This document shows positions 1-13,939 of a DNA stretch of 64,000 bases, piece by piece. The DNA comes from Scatophagus argus (Eukaryota > Chordata > Actinopteri > Scatophagidae). Numbering within the stretch: the first letter of the stretch is position 1; the number at the start of each line of letters is the position of its first letter. The stretch lies in contig NC_058498.1 in NCBI RefSeq assembly GCF_020382885.2, positions 12,126,501 to 12,190,500 on the forward strand. Direction: 5' to 3'. The notes under the pieces are model-generated. The model was not told where the DNA came from, did no database searches, and saw nothing but the letters and a program-made list of their open reading frames with translations. The position numbers and the translations under genes were made by a program.

Positions 1-51
1 TGCTTTGTCAAAATGACTTTGTCCCATTTAAAATGGGTCTATCATCCTTAC

Positions 52-3000
52 AGGCATCGCCTATTGTCTCCACTTTGTAGACATCGTAATTATCAATAAT
101 GTCATCAAAGGTGGTGTAGAGTTGGTTGAGGAAGTTCACGACCTGGTGGGGAGTGCTGGCCCCCGACAGCTGAGTAAAGCCCACAATGTCACTGTGACAG
201 GAGAGTAACGCAGAGTTAGTCATGTCTAGTTCTACATGTGCATACCCAATCTGAGAAGAAATGAGCAAATTACATGTACAATAATGTATTAGAGGAAATA
301 AAAACAACAAAAGTTACGCTGAACTCTACTGAGAGAAAAAACTAAAACTAAATTCTGTACTTCACAACACAAACCTGAAGTAAACAGTGGCATTGGAGAA
401 GCTCTGGGCCTCTGCTGTTCGACCCTGACGAAGGTCATCAGCCACCGGTTTTGGTAACATACCTGCACAAGAATTTCATGACTTAAAATATGTCTGCTGG
501 CGAAAAATACTTGGTCCATGGGAGGCAAGCAGGAGGAATGAAGAAGGTGCTACTCCTGCACCACTAGATGGCAGTGAGCACATTTGATTGCATCCTTAAA
601 TATTTCAAGACTTAGACTTCAAGTGTCAGTCACTAATATGAATGATTAACAGACATTAGCAGTATCAACACTCGATTAAGCAGCTTTCCATATGCTGTAC
701 TATGACATGCACATATTGTTAATAACGTGTATAAACATTTTATGGTTTACTTTTCCTCACCCCTTACATAATCAACTACAAATCCAGTGCTGTTTGTACT
801 AGATATAACATTGTCAGCTCTGCAACGTCAACAAGACTCGTGAAAGCTGTAATGCGCTGATGATTCAGCTGTGGATCAATCATTAGAGCCATGCAACACT
901 TTCACATCCTGCACACTGTTTTCCAAACATACTGTACAGCAGCCGATCAGTCTTCTGCTTCTCCTGAAGAAGGTCCTGTGTTCTCTCAGCAACTATGGCC
1001 TCCAGATGTTTGCTGTATTTCTCCATCTGCAGTTAAAAAAACTTTTGTCTGAAATTCACAACAATCCAGTTGGCACAAATAGCATTTCAGTTATTTTCTC
1101 AGATTTTGTCTTTGAGATGTAGGTTTTGACCTAAATGATGTCACATTATATTTCTTTGCATACTATGTCTCTGGAATGACAATCCATACTATTGTACCAT
1201 ATTTCAATGTGTTATTACCAAGTTCATCATCATGTCCACAGGGCTGACTTTGTGCGGGTTCATTTTGTCCAGCATCTTCTTCACCTGCTCGAACGTGGGC
1301 CTCAGGGTGACGTTGTGAGACCAACACTTCTTAATGAGCTGCTCGAGTGTTCCAGAAAAAAGAGAAACATCTCATTGCCTAATATGTTGATATAGCAATA
1401 TGCCCCTACGACTTCAGAGGCTAATCTTACACTTATAATTTCCCCCATACATTTCTAGCAACTTTTCCACAATTTGCAGACCTCACAGTAGTCTCCTTGA
1501 CTGGGACAGTCAGTATCTGCCTTCCCTGCTTTGAGTTCAGGCAGAAGGGGGCGCCACATGAGATCCATCCTCATTCCCTCAGCCTGGTCCTGTAAGAGAG
1601 GACTGCTGGTTACAAAGCAAAGATCAAAGGGAAGCCGAAGGTTGTAATCTGCTGAGAAGGCTGTCATACTCACTGAAATGAGGTCGGAGCGAGTTGCAAT
1701 CTCAACTAGAATCATGGAGTAGCTGAGGAAAGGAGGGAAAAGTGCAGAAAGGATATTATTTTCCAATGAAGTTACTGATTCAACAGTAACACTTCTCATA
1801 TGTACGAAGACAGATGCCGTAACTCTGTTTCCACATCTTTAATTTAACTGTATCAAATTTTCATGTGGTCCAAAGTTAAAAACCTGTAGACATCTGCTGC
1901 TGGTGTCATGTTGGAGGTGCTTCCCAGCAGGACCTCTGGGGCACAATATATACGATTTACATCTCCACAGGTGAAGCCATTACTGACGACCTCAAAGTCC
2001 TCCTTTCTGTAAGCTGCCAGGCCATAATCTGAGGCCAAACACAGAAAAATATATAGTTTAGACACAAAGAATGCTTTGGATTTTTTTTTTTTACTTTGCC
2101 TCGATAACAATATTGCCGCTGGTGTAGGATGTGGCTGAGAAGTGACTTGACCTGCAGACTCAGGTAATGTGTGAGGAAAATGTACTGTTACCTGAGATTT
2201 TGCACACCCAGCGATCATCAATAACACAGTTTCTGGAGTGAAGTCTTCCATGAAACATCTTGTGCTGGTGGAGGTACGACATCCCGCGGGCGATGTCAGT
2301 GGCAAAGGACAGTCTGCACGAGAGAATAAAGACTCTTAGATGTTACTGTTTGTGCCTTCTAACATTGGATCATGCCACACCCAAAACACAAAAATATAAT
2401 ACTGTATGTCTTGTAGCTCACATCGCCTTATGGTCTATTGAGAAAATTAGTATTTATTAAGATAGATGTTTGCTTTGTGTGATTGTGTTTCAGAGGGGAT
2501 GAGGCCAAAATCTAACATTTCCTGCTGAGGTTTTTACTCAGCATTTTACATTTCATCACAGGCCACAAAATCAAATCAACAGCAAGCAGTGACTGTTATC
2601 TTAGAGTATGGACTAAGAGGAAAGATGACAGAGGCATAAGAGCAAGAAAAGGACAATGGCAAAAAGATCAGGTTGTTAAAAGTGAAATGGTATGTGATTT
2701 TTTATTTATTTTTTTTTTTTTTGTCACCTGAAACCCCAGTTGATGGGGATGTCATCATTCAGCAGGACATCAGACAGGCTTCCTTTGGGGCAGTGCTCCG
2801 TGATGATGCTGACATACGGGACCTCGATGGAACCACCGATGAACTTACACAGATTGGGGTGATCAAGTTGCCTGTAGTCAGTATTAAAAAAAAAAAACAC
2901 ATAAACTGCAAGAGCTGCTCTTTCACGTTGGGATACAAGACTTTATTACGACACTGAAATCATTTTCTTCCTCTACAAAATTTTCCTCACCTCACTTCTT

Positions 3001-6000
3001 TCACTTCCTTCCTGATGGTTTTGGAGAGGGTGAAATGTTTGTTCTGGATGTGTTTCACTGCCACCGTCCTCCCATCACTGCAGCAAAGTTAAGATCACCA
3101 AGTCAGACTTATCCACTTGAATGTAGAACATGAAAAAAATATTCTTTGTCATACACTTGTGAAATGTAGCAGAACCAGTCATAAAGAATCAAGTGAAGTA
3201 AGGGTTAAAATGATCCACTGATCTTTAAATGATTTTTTTTTTCCAAACCAGATAAACAATCAATGAAATGAAGAAAGCAGTACAATATGCACATTATTAT
3301 TAGTAGTAGTAGTATGTTGCCAATATCACTTATATCACTGTTATGTATGACTATAGTATAATAGTATAGCTGGTATTATATTGATTTGCTAAAAAATAAA
3401 GAGCGAGGTGGTGTGTCTAAATGAAACAATGTTAGTGATTTGTGAATATTCCTACAAACTAATAATGCCATTTCTCACTAGATGCCCGACTGGATGAAGC
3501 CTCGTTGGAAGGAGGTGTTGACTCTGGTGCACACTGTCACATCAGTGCTTCGACTGACGGTGGAGGTACTCTTGATGTGCTGCAAGCTGGTGGTGCTGCC
3601 AAGGCCCATGTTGCGCTCTCTGCCTGCAGACAGCAGACAGTTAGGGACTCGTGTCAGACATGAGTTCAGCCGACTGTTAGTTCAAAAGCACATCTGAGAA
3701 ATTCTACAGCTGCGAGTTAAACATGGTAACATCAGTCAGCCCTAATGCACTCCTATTTACATAAAAATGTAATATGAGCATTTCAACCTATAACAACTGA
3801 TAACATCAGTATTATTTTTTCTGGCACAACAGCCATATTTTTGCAATTAATAACTTATTAATTAAAACTAAACAAAACCAACAAATCGTATGTAAATGCA
3901 AGGCAATAAACAAAATCTAAGCAGACAATTGGCGAACAAGGTTGAAGATTTAAGATAAAATGGAAAAGAACAGCAAATGAAATAAATACAATTTAAAACC
4001 ATTGAGCTAAAAAGACAACATCACATAAAAGCCAGTCTATAAAAGTGGGTTTTGAGAAGTGATTTATAAGAAGTCATGAAAATGATCCATTTTTGAAGCA
4101 CAATCAAGTCGTAAAAGAAAGTCTAGAGCTTTCATCTGAGTTACGTTTTCTGTAGAAATACATCTGACTGTAAATTGTGTCTTTTAACAGCTCCAGTGTG
4201 AGACATTTTACCAAATATTATGCTCTTGTAGTCGATGATCCAACTTTCGTCCCAAAACATCCTCTGTTTCTGGTATTGAAGCCACTGCAGGGAGGAAATT
4301 GAGATAAACATCAGTGCATGAACCATCTCCTGTGTTTGTTAGTACGTGTGAGTGAGTGTGTGTTGCACACACTGACCACCAAGGTCAGGATGAAGCCGCT
4401 GCTGAAGAGAGCGACTGGAAGCCCAATGGCCACCTTGATAGCGATGGACATCGGGCAGATGCCGCAGTCTGCAGGACAGTTGAGACAGTTCTCCTCCAGC
4501 TCGCAGATATCATCCCCACACACTGAAACACAGTCACACAGTTTACACTCATGCCTTTAACTTAAGTAAAAGCGGCAGCAAAATCACACAGAAAAAATAC
4601 TGTACTCTGTTACGAGTCTTGCAGTCAAAATTCTGTAAAAGTACAATTAGTATTAGCATCAAAGATGTACTTGTACCAAAGGTATTCATTATGTAGAATG
4701 GTTCAGAATAATGAATATTACATTAATAGATTTTAATTTCTAATACATTAATGTGCACGATGCTTTAAAGGTTGGCCCGATTTGAGTTTAACCTGCAGGG
4801 TAGCTTGTGAATTTCCAACTGGGGATCAGTAAAGTCTTATTTTAGGAGTTCTTAACCTATATTAATAGATAATACTAATCCATGTGTTTGTTGATGCAGT
4901 TTTGTATTCATCGGAATCTGGAAAGCAACTAGTAACTAGTTGTCAAATAAATGCAGAATAGAAATGTACAATAGCAGAAAATAGAAAAATTGTAAATTGT
5001 AGTACTTAAGTAAATTTACTTGTTTGCGCTTAAGCCAGTGACTTAATTAAAATGTACTTCACAGGAATGGCAAAAATCACTCTTAATGTTTTGAGGACAA
5101 TTACATAGTACGCATATGTCTTTCCTGGCTATCTTCTACCAGCAGGTTCAAAATAAATTTTACTGTTGTAACTTTGCTGATAGTGAAGAAGTTGTTTTGA
5201 AATGGCAGCCTTTCTACTGCATGGCCACACGCAACTTGACCTTTTTGTGAATGTTTCTGTGCAGGTTCAAGATGTAAACAAAGGTGTGCTCTTAGCTGTT
5301 CATAAAACAGCTTAATTATTTAGCGCTGCTTTGCTCAGCAGCTCAAAGATGGTAAGTTTAAACAAATGTGGTTTTATTGGGTCAGGTCTGAGCAACACAG
5401 GCATTAGTCAGCAGAAACTGTAGGATTCAGGAATCAACAAGTGGAGACTTCGTGAGTGTTAGCAGACTGACCCTGGGCACTGACGACAAGCACTTTGGAC
5501 TCCAGTGCTGCGTGCATCTGCCCTATTTTGATATGAGCAATGACTGAGGTGACTCCCACATGGATCAGCACCACCTGTAGGAGAAAGCATCATGTATACT
5601 AATAGACAAAATGATTATGGACTGTTCCTCACTAAATAACTGAAATGGACGCAGTCGTGTAAATTAGACCACAGACGGTTTTTATAACTGAAAACAATAT
5701 ACAAAAAAAGAACCAAAACCACCCTGATAAAACTGTTAGACTTTACTTAAGACTTAAAACTGATTCCAAACAATCAGAAGACAATCAGCGCTGTGGGTGG
5801 ATGTGTCAGGTGTATAAGGAATTATTTGGTCTTGTTTGCTGCAGGAATTCATTTTTATCTTTTAAGCAGTTATATACACTCAGTTGTTTGATAAGCCGCA
5901 ACCCAAAGCATGGTTTTGACCCTTGTAATTTCCCGCTAAGAGACAAGTAATTACAACCTGCTGCCACATTGTATCGTGACACACCAGCATAACAGACTGC

Positions 6001-9000
6001 AGCCTTCACAAAAGACTCATCACTTTGATCATGACTTTTATGTTTTGGCTGGAAGAAAAATGAATCCCCTTCAGACTCTTTTACTCCCCAAAAAAGGAAC
6101 TGGACCACACTGTCAAAAAAATGTAGTTGGTGAATTGTTTTGATAGTAGAGGGTGATTTTATTGAGAGACTTGAGTCTTTATGTGTTAATAATAATATTG
6201 ATAATAATACATGATGTTAAATATTAGCAGGCACTGACGTGATATAAGAAATAGTCTCCAAACCTCAACACATGTTAGAAATTACATTCGGTTCGGCTCA
6301 CCTTTGAAGTCCAGTATTTCTGGGTCATCTTGCCTGCTTTGGATACGGTGTGAGTAACTATTTTACCGTCGTCAGGAATCCAGGGGCCACAGATTCCACC
6401 TTGTTTCTGCGAGGAGGCAAAACAACAGTTTGGAGAGGTTTTATTTCAAAATGTGTCCATTGGACAGTTCAGACATGTGTTGGCTGTTATTACTGACTAA
6501 CTGTTATTTAGGTTTTAAAAAGCTGTGTTGCTGTGTCTCTGCTTGTCCAGAAAGTTTGAATACAAGTTAATTAAAATTTTACTAAAACCAACATTAAGTT
6601 AGTTTTTTATATTTTTCAGGTAATATTTTTTCCACAAGCTGGGTGGTTAACATTTTGGAAATCTTCAAACTTCACGTGCCATATGTTAAATTTCCCGTCA
6701 GTATAGAGAATAAAGTAGTTAAATTAGCTCAACCTTAAAGATTTATAGCACATTAATGCACAGGGTGGTCCAATCCAAGTAATCCAAAAACATTATACAT
6801 GATAAAAAACACCTCTGCTAACAATTATACTACAGAATGAGTACTTTTACTGTTGATAGTAAAGTACATTTTGCTGATGATGGATTTACTTATGTAAGAT
6901 TTTGAAAGCAGAACTTTTGCTTGTAGTGGAGTACTTTCACACTGAGGTATAAGAATGTTTGCTTAAATAAAGGATTTCAGTATTTCTCAATACCACTCTT
7001 GGTGTGACGGAGCAGCCACAAAAATACTGTGCCACGTATTTCAACATTTAACACTCTAAGTAACAATCATAAACAGCAAGCACAGTGAGGAATTGGAATG
7101 AGTAGATATGGAGTATGTGATGTTACTTACTATTAAAAATATCACTTGATACTACTAATTTACTACGCTGCGAACTTTCTTTGAGTTAAGGCAAAATTCT
7201 GTGCACAAAGATTTAACAGATGTGAAACGCTTAATTAACAAAGAAATATTAATATATCACACAGTATAATATATTAGACTCTTTACTGTCAAAGGTAACA
7301 CAACAGCTTCAATGTGATCTACATGTTGCTTTGCTTTAGTTTTTTTCTATGAGGAGGAGAATGTGGTCTGTATGTGTTTGGTGAGACAGAAACCAGTGTT
7401 GTGCGACACACCGCCAGGCACCCACCATGAGACCGAGAGGACAGGAGTGGATGTTGGCGTGATACACACAGCAGTTCATTTCATTGGCGTTGTTCCAGTT
7501 TGTCGGGCACTCGTGTTCATGACAGAACCTCTTTGCCTCTGACGCATTACTACAAGGGAACGAGTGTGGGTATACAAACGCATTAATTAACACAACACCA
7601 CATGATGTTATTTACACTGGAGGTTCAGACACAAACCTGATGCTTGGTTTTCTTTGAGCTTAAGCATCAAAATGAAGGCAGGCTTTAGCCGAACATAAGC
7701 TAAAAGATGTGTTTAGTTGCACAATGCATCAGTCCGCGTTAAGTGAATGATTATGTGTATTATCCGATAGAAACTGTCCTTTATTTCTGTTTCTGTAAAG
7801 TGAGACTAAATACTAAGTTACTTATGAATGCTTACTTCTGATCATTTCCAGCACGTACACACTATTTCCTGTGTTGTGGTGGTGAAACATAATGCCAGAA
7901 CACTTGTGTATGGGTGCTTATGTATATATTGTATTTCAGTAACTGTATGCTCATCAGGAAATGTGTCTTTTTCTTTCTTTTTTCTTTTTTTTTTATCTAT
8001 CTCAAATATGTGTTTATAAATGTGTGGCTGCATTTGTGTGTGTACATGTGTCTGTGTGTATACTAGGCATGGCGGAAGTTCAGGATTCCAGGTGTGTAAC
8101 ATACTCACCTGAACTGGAAAATCTGGTTCCTGACTGCATACTCGTAAAAAGAATCTGAAGCTGTCACTGTGTATGAAACATTGAATTCTTCGCCGTTGGT
8201 TACTTTCTCTGGAGGACGCTGCACCCAGGCCATTTCCAGACCTGCGACGACACCCGTCACCTCAGCGTACACATTCAAGCAACTGACATATGCAGTAACG
8301 GATGCTGTATGCTGTATTTGCAATTAATTCTATTGCGCCCCACCTACTGAGTCAGTGTAGTTCATTCTGGACTACACATGTTATCTCCTTCTTTAGGCCC
8401 AGAGAGGAAAATCGTTTGATTTTACAGTAAATATTCGCACATAAATCACTCGAAACAACTAATGATAGGCTGATTCAACTGCAATGAAACAGACAAGTAA
8501 ATGTATAAAAACTCACCACCACAGCTAATCATGTTGTAGTCATTTGGACTGCTGATCGGCCAGCAGTCGTACTCTGTGTTGTCCAGATCATGCCAGCAAT
8601 TTACTCCCTGCAAGAAAGACAGGACGTTTTTTCATGTAAAGGCATTTTTCGGATGTGTGTAAACGTATTTGAAAAGCCTAAGATGTGTAAAGTGTTTTAT
8701 CAATAAGTCAGGGCTGGCTACGTGAGAATGTTAGTGAATTAAAAACACAATTTAGTTCTGTAAAGCCTTATTGGCTTTAAGCCAGAATGATAAAGAGTAA
8801 AATCAAACAACACCAGCATGACTAGCCAAAGCACTTCCGTGAATATTATCAACAGCATCATTACATATTATCTTTTGGTCAAGACTAGTTACAGAATGTT
8901 TAAAAATCAAGGAAATCAACCCTAGAAGAAGTTGGCAAGCAACACACACCACAAGCCCATGACCACACGCCTGCAGCAACAAGTGTTTCTGACAAGACAA

Positions 9001-9268
9001 CAAAAGCAAGGGGGTTTCCTCAGCAATACACGAAAATGTCAATTTTATACACTCAGTTTACACAATAGTTTATGTTCCTTCCTCTGTACAAGACTCCTCT
9101 GCCCTCAGTAAACATCACTGTGAAGTCCAATAACAAATTAAATTTATCAGTCCACATTTCCTCTATGGAATTAAATCCATTGCAGTGTTATTTTTATAAA
9201 GTCTCAACTATGTGAGAACTTACCAGCAGGAAACACAGGAAGAAAGATGCTGCTGTCCGGAGAGCCAT
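52..9268 (-). CDS. Receptor-type guanylate cyclase with short Cys-rich ectodomain (3' end off window)
   Basis: Single-pass membrane enzyme expected to make cGMP from GTP. Coding exons in transcript order: 9268-9224, 8607-8517, 8241-8109, 7549-7426, 6406-6302, 5574-5472, 4522-4377, 4284-4212, 3623-3479, 3077-2991, 2871-2728, 2313-2192, 2028-1884, 1722-1674, 1589-1482, about 1338-1219, 1026-933, 462-375, 191-52; all phases agree. Domains: signal peptide (1-15), ectodomain of about 200 residues, a cluster CGDDIC-x5[11 protein letters not shown] (202-222), membrane segment about 225-249, kinase-homology domain with VAVK (K330), HGRLHSRNC in place of HRD and DYG in place of DFG (pseudokinase-like, usual for this family), linker helix, then the cyclase domain (YFSDIVGFT from about 639). 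Natriuretic-peptide receptors have an ectodomain of about 440 residues, so this one is much shorter and unlike it. The start is uncertain: an in-frame ATG also lies at 9301. The gene continues left of position 1. I cannot name an ortholog or ligand. Confidence 0.85.
4600..5040. repeat. Degenerate interspersed repeat in a guanylate cyclase intron
   Basis: Contains CATTATGTAGAATGG, TCAAATAAATGCAG and GTAGTACTTAAGTAAATTTACTT, words typical of a common teleost non-autonomous repeat. Old and eroded. Related pieces occur at 6780-6960, 9730-9860 and 18870-19100. Confidence 0.55.
6780..6960. repeat. Degenerate interspersed repeat fragment
   Basis: Motifs ATACTACAGAATGAGTACTT, GTAAAGTACATTTTGCTGAT and TGCTTGTAGTGGAGTACTTT match the same type of fish repeat seen at 4600-5040. 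It lies in a guanylate cyclase intron. No coding capacity. Confidence 0.55.
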
Positions 9269-9301
9269 GAGGAGGTTTGCTGCTGTGGTTGGACCTGCCA
9301 T

Positions 9302-12300
9302 GAACTGACTTGCTGACTGGATAACCAAACCAAATCTGTGTGTGTGTGTGTGTGGTGTGGTGTGGTGAGGTGTGTGTGTGTGCACGCACGTGTGCAACCC
9401 GTACTCATCCCCAAATGTATTTTTTTCCTCCTTGAGGCCCACCCTCTTCCTTGTCCCTAATTGTCCAATCAGCAGAAGAGGCTCTTCAATCACTGTTTGA
9501 TCATGTACTCGCTCACAAGGTGCTTCAGCTCACCTTCACTGTCCTATACAGGTCAGAATCACGCAGAAGTCTCTGCTGCATCGAAACACCTTTTCTACCG
9601 TTTTAAGTCTGGAAGATTCAACAGTCTGTACTGTCTTAAATTGGTAGGATTTACCAGGGTAAAGTTTAATTCTATCTACTTGATATTTAATTTGAAAATC
9701 TGCCCCTGGTAGACATGACCGGAGGCACTTAAGGAAAAGTACTAATACCACATTTTGAAAATACTTAACTGGAAGTAAAAGTCCTGTATTTAAAGCCTTA
9801 TGAAGTATTTAAGTGCTATGAACAAAAATTTAGAATTTAGTACATTTTATTTAGCAAATTCCAGTATAATACAGAATTTCAGTAAATGTATTTCCATAAC
9901 TGATTTAAACACTGAGCTAACAACACAGTGTGAGTGTCATGGTCTTCTTCAAGGTAATGTCACAGGAAACATTAGCTGTTGAGGTTGCAGGTACCAGACG
10001 ACTGACCTTATGGTTGGCTCCATTTTTTATTACGACAGCCAAATAAAACAAAGCACCTTGCTTTCTTCCCGACAAAACATGTCAAATTTCTGAGTAAACT
10101 ATCATTTTCTGGAGCTTCTAGCCACATATCAAAGTCATCCCAAAAGATGTGATGGAGCTAGCTCCACTGGTGTTACTTGATCCAAGTACTGAACTTTGGT
10201 CATATGATAACACGCACAAGCAGCCACAGAAAAAAGTTTATGGTTTAAATCAGAAACTGAAAGAGAGAAGACAGAAATAAACAAACATCAACAAAACCAG
10301 ATGACTGACTTCAATACTCTGTAGTTTGTTGATCCTCTGTGCCACTGACACATTTGGGCCATTCTCTGAACACTGGAGATTTGTGTCAACCCCTTGATTC
10401 TGTATAATGATAAAAGTGCTATACAAATGCAGTCTGTTTACCATTTACACGTATGTAATAAATCTCATCTTTGACTATCACTTTTACTGCACATTGTCCT
10501 CTCAGACATAATATTGTATCGAGTTGAAATCCCTCACACTTGATGATCATGTATTCTGAGACCTATAGGACAAACCAGTCAGTTATGTAAATTATATATG
10601 ATTTAAGCTTTAACTTTCCTGATTCCTCACATTTATGGCACAAGAGATATTTATATAACATACTGATGAGCGTTTTCCATCCCTCTGTCTCCAACTGTTT
10701 GTCCTGAGATTAAAACCAAACCAAAAGACAGCATTTTTGAACATCTGTGAAATTTAATTGGCTTTTCAAGAATGCATAATTACAGCACAGCTGTAGAAAA
10801 AAGACTGCCACACCACACAGTTTACAGTTCATGTTTTTGGGAATGTAAAACCAGAGTGGCAGGCAGCAGTCACGACCGAGGACGTACAGTCGTCGCTACC
10901 ATACAGCACAAATTTTCATAAAGACCAAATGACTTGACTCAAGTCAAACCTCAACCTGAATGTCACTTACACCCCTGAGTAGTTTTCTATGAGCAAAATG
11001 TACAGTGTTGAACCTTTTTTTTTCTGCTGTCAAAGGACGTGTTTTAGGGGATTAAATTTTGAGTGGGATTTTACTGCACAAAAGAAATATAACATGGGAT
11101 TAAGAACGTTGCAAAAGCTGGTTACCTAGAGAATGGGGGCAAAATAAACAGCTGTGGGTTTTATGGTTAAAAACAGTGAAAGGTTATGAACAATGGGCTT
11201 GCATTTCAAGCATGTTGACTTGAGTAAATTAGAGGGCAGATTTGAAACTTTAACATGATTCAAAGGCTTTCTGGGGACAACAGAAACAGGACATAGACAG
11301 TATGTAGCATCAAACAGCAAACATTTACAAGAAATGACAGATGCTTACATTGTGCAGTTTATAACCTACTAAACATGTTTTAATGTTTAAACGTATTTCA
11401 CTACAACATTTTCCAGATGTTGACATCTAGGCTACGGGATAATTCAAATAGTATCAGCTAACCCCGCAACTGTTTGTTTTATTTTACTGATGCAGGTGCT
11501 TTGTGCTCTTGTTCTTCCCACTTAAGAGTCAATTCTGTTTTTCTGCAGCTCTTCAGCTGACTGAATGGAAATTTCAGGTCACTTGCTAATTGGTGTGACA
11601 AGAGTAAATCATCCTAAAGTGGCCCAGAGGTCTTGAGCACTAGACAGCTTAAGAAACAGTACTTCAACTTCTGATTGCAGTACAAGGCATGTAATAGGAG
11701 TATCAGATTATCCTTTCATTTTTTTTTTTAAGATTGTAGACTCAGCAGGTATTATCAGTGTCAATTATTTTAATTTAAAATCAGGAAACAGTCTGAGTCA
11801 AACAGGATTTACAAGTCACCTTACGGTTTGGCTAACAAAGGCACCAAGTAGGTGTAGAATGCTACAGCCACTCTTGTGTTGTAAGATCGAAGTAGGTGCT
11901 AAAACGCTCTCAGTCACAATGTTAGAAATGTTTAACAGGTACAATGTTTACCATCTTAGCTAACATGCTCTATGACAAGAATTGCTTATTAGTAGGACAC
12001 ACAAAGTTCACCTGAGGCTGATGGTGATATCACCTGACGATGGCAGGAAAAGTAAGGGGATCATTAATGTCTCAAATAATTTTATGTTAATCCATCCAAC
12101 GGTCATTGAGACATTTCACTCAAAGCCACAAAACATAAACCGCACGGTGGCACTGGCGGATCCCTGAAGTGTTTGGGGTTTGTTGTCTTGAAATGCCTAT
12201 AAAACGTTGGGCCAATCCATTTAGTACATGTCGACATATTTCACCAGTTAAGTGAATCTTTGACCTACAAGTGGACTAGACAGGTTAAGGGAACAGTGAC

Positions 12301-13939
12301 GTCATAAGGATTTGGATTACCACCAACATGGCTAAAAAAAATGTAGCAAACGCTAGAGAATCCAGAAAGAATTTTAAGCCAAAGTCGCAGTCTCTAAATT
12401 ATATTATTTTTGGTATTCACATTGAAGTAAAATTTAAACTTACTTTAGTGTGACATGGTTGCAAGCACTTTTGTGAAATTAACCTCTATGCTGCTTGTGT
12501 CATCTCCATCCTGTCATTTCATTATGGAAAAATAGACATATTGACCACATTTTTATGTATGCTATTTGACAAAAAAAGAGCTGTTAATTAACAAAAAAAG
12601 AGATGATTCTAAAAGTCCAATGGTCTCAAATGCCACACAGAAATTTAAAATCAATAAAGAAACAACGTGACTGGACCTGTTAACCTCATTTGTGGCATTC
12701 TTGAACTCCCACGATGAACACAAATCAGCTTTCACGATGTCCTTTTACAGCAGAAGTGGCATAAATACTGTACAGCAGGTTGAGGAAAAGTCATTTGAAC
12801 CCAGTCAATGATTTAACAATGAAGTTGTCAGAGCAGTGTGGAGGGGGTGGGGGGTGTTGCATGTACATGTGGGTAGTTACCGTCTGTTCAGTCATATCCT
12901 ATTTGGTTCCTACAGGTATCTCCAGTGTGTTGCAATCATTTTACAACCCTTGCACTGTGAGGTGAACAGGAGTTTCATCACAGCCCCTGGAGCCATTTGA
13001 TGAATTGATGTAATGTGTTAAAATTCCACAGAGGGAACAGGTTTGCCTCTGTGAGGTGCTGCAGGCAGGAGTTTATCGGTTTGTTTAGGTGAAATGAAAA
13101 AAGACGATGGGACAAGAAAGGGCTGACCTTGTCATCTATTCTCCAGAGGCAAACCTGCTTTAGAAAAGCAGGGTGTGAACTCACTTAAAATTGGGTGAAA
13201 TTACAGTTTATCTCTTCCTGAAAGCATCTTACAGGATGTACAAGTAGATATGTATAGTACAGCAATTTACAGTACTTTTACTTTAAAAACAGGAAATAAT
13301 CTTTAAAACTGTGCCTACTCAAGCAAATGTACAGTTTTACAGTACCTGACTCTAAACCATAAACCACTGTTACATTTCTTGACTAGATCATGCACCGCAG
13401 TACTGCTTCCTCAAACTACACAAGAAGTAAACCTACAGGATAATTCAGAGGCACACAAATGAATATTAGCGACAAACTGAAGTCACCTTTTGCATGATTT
13501 TTACCCTTTTAAAAAGGTAAAGGTAGAAAAGTTCTTCTTTGTACTTCATACTGGATTCTTTCTTCCGCATTTTTTCCAACTTTAAATAACCCACAGGAAT
13601 GTGATGAGCAAGACACAAAGAGCAGGATGAAACAGAGCTATGTGTACAAAAAATGTTAAAACCCTGAAAAACAACCTGAAAAAGCACATCTATGAATCCA
13701 TTTGGTGAATTATTAGTGCATCAGTGTCTCTTATCTCAGCCAGCTTTATACTGGAAGAGATGGCGTGCAGTGTCTCTTTAACAAACTACTTTTAATCTCA
13801 ACGAATCAACAACGAATCCTGAGACCAACTGGAGACAATGGTGGCTTCCCTTTCAAGTCAGTCCCCATCTGTGTCTTCTTAAGATAAGTTCAGTCAGAGC
13901 TGGACAGAAGTTCCACCAAATGCGTAACAAATTCCACTG
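9302..13939. other. Non-coding stretch between the guanylate cyclase and lpar3
   Basis: No exon with a recognisable protein was found on either strand. The right part is probably the lpar3 3' UTR, of unknown length. The left part holds the promoter or 5' UTR of the cyclase, a TG-rich tract at 9339-9392 and repeat fragments with AAGTACTT-like words around 9730-9860 and 13230-13300. A G-rich patch lies at 12839-12857. Confidence 0.5.
9339..9392. repeat. TG/GGTGT-rich microsatellite
   Basis: Imperfect TG dinucleotide tract interrupted by GGTG units, just upstream of the first coding exon of the guanylate cyclase. Read on the minus strand it is CA-rich and probably lies in the 5' UTR or promoter. 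Confidence 0.8.
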
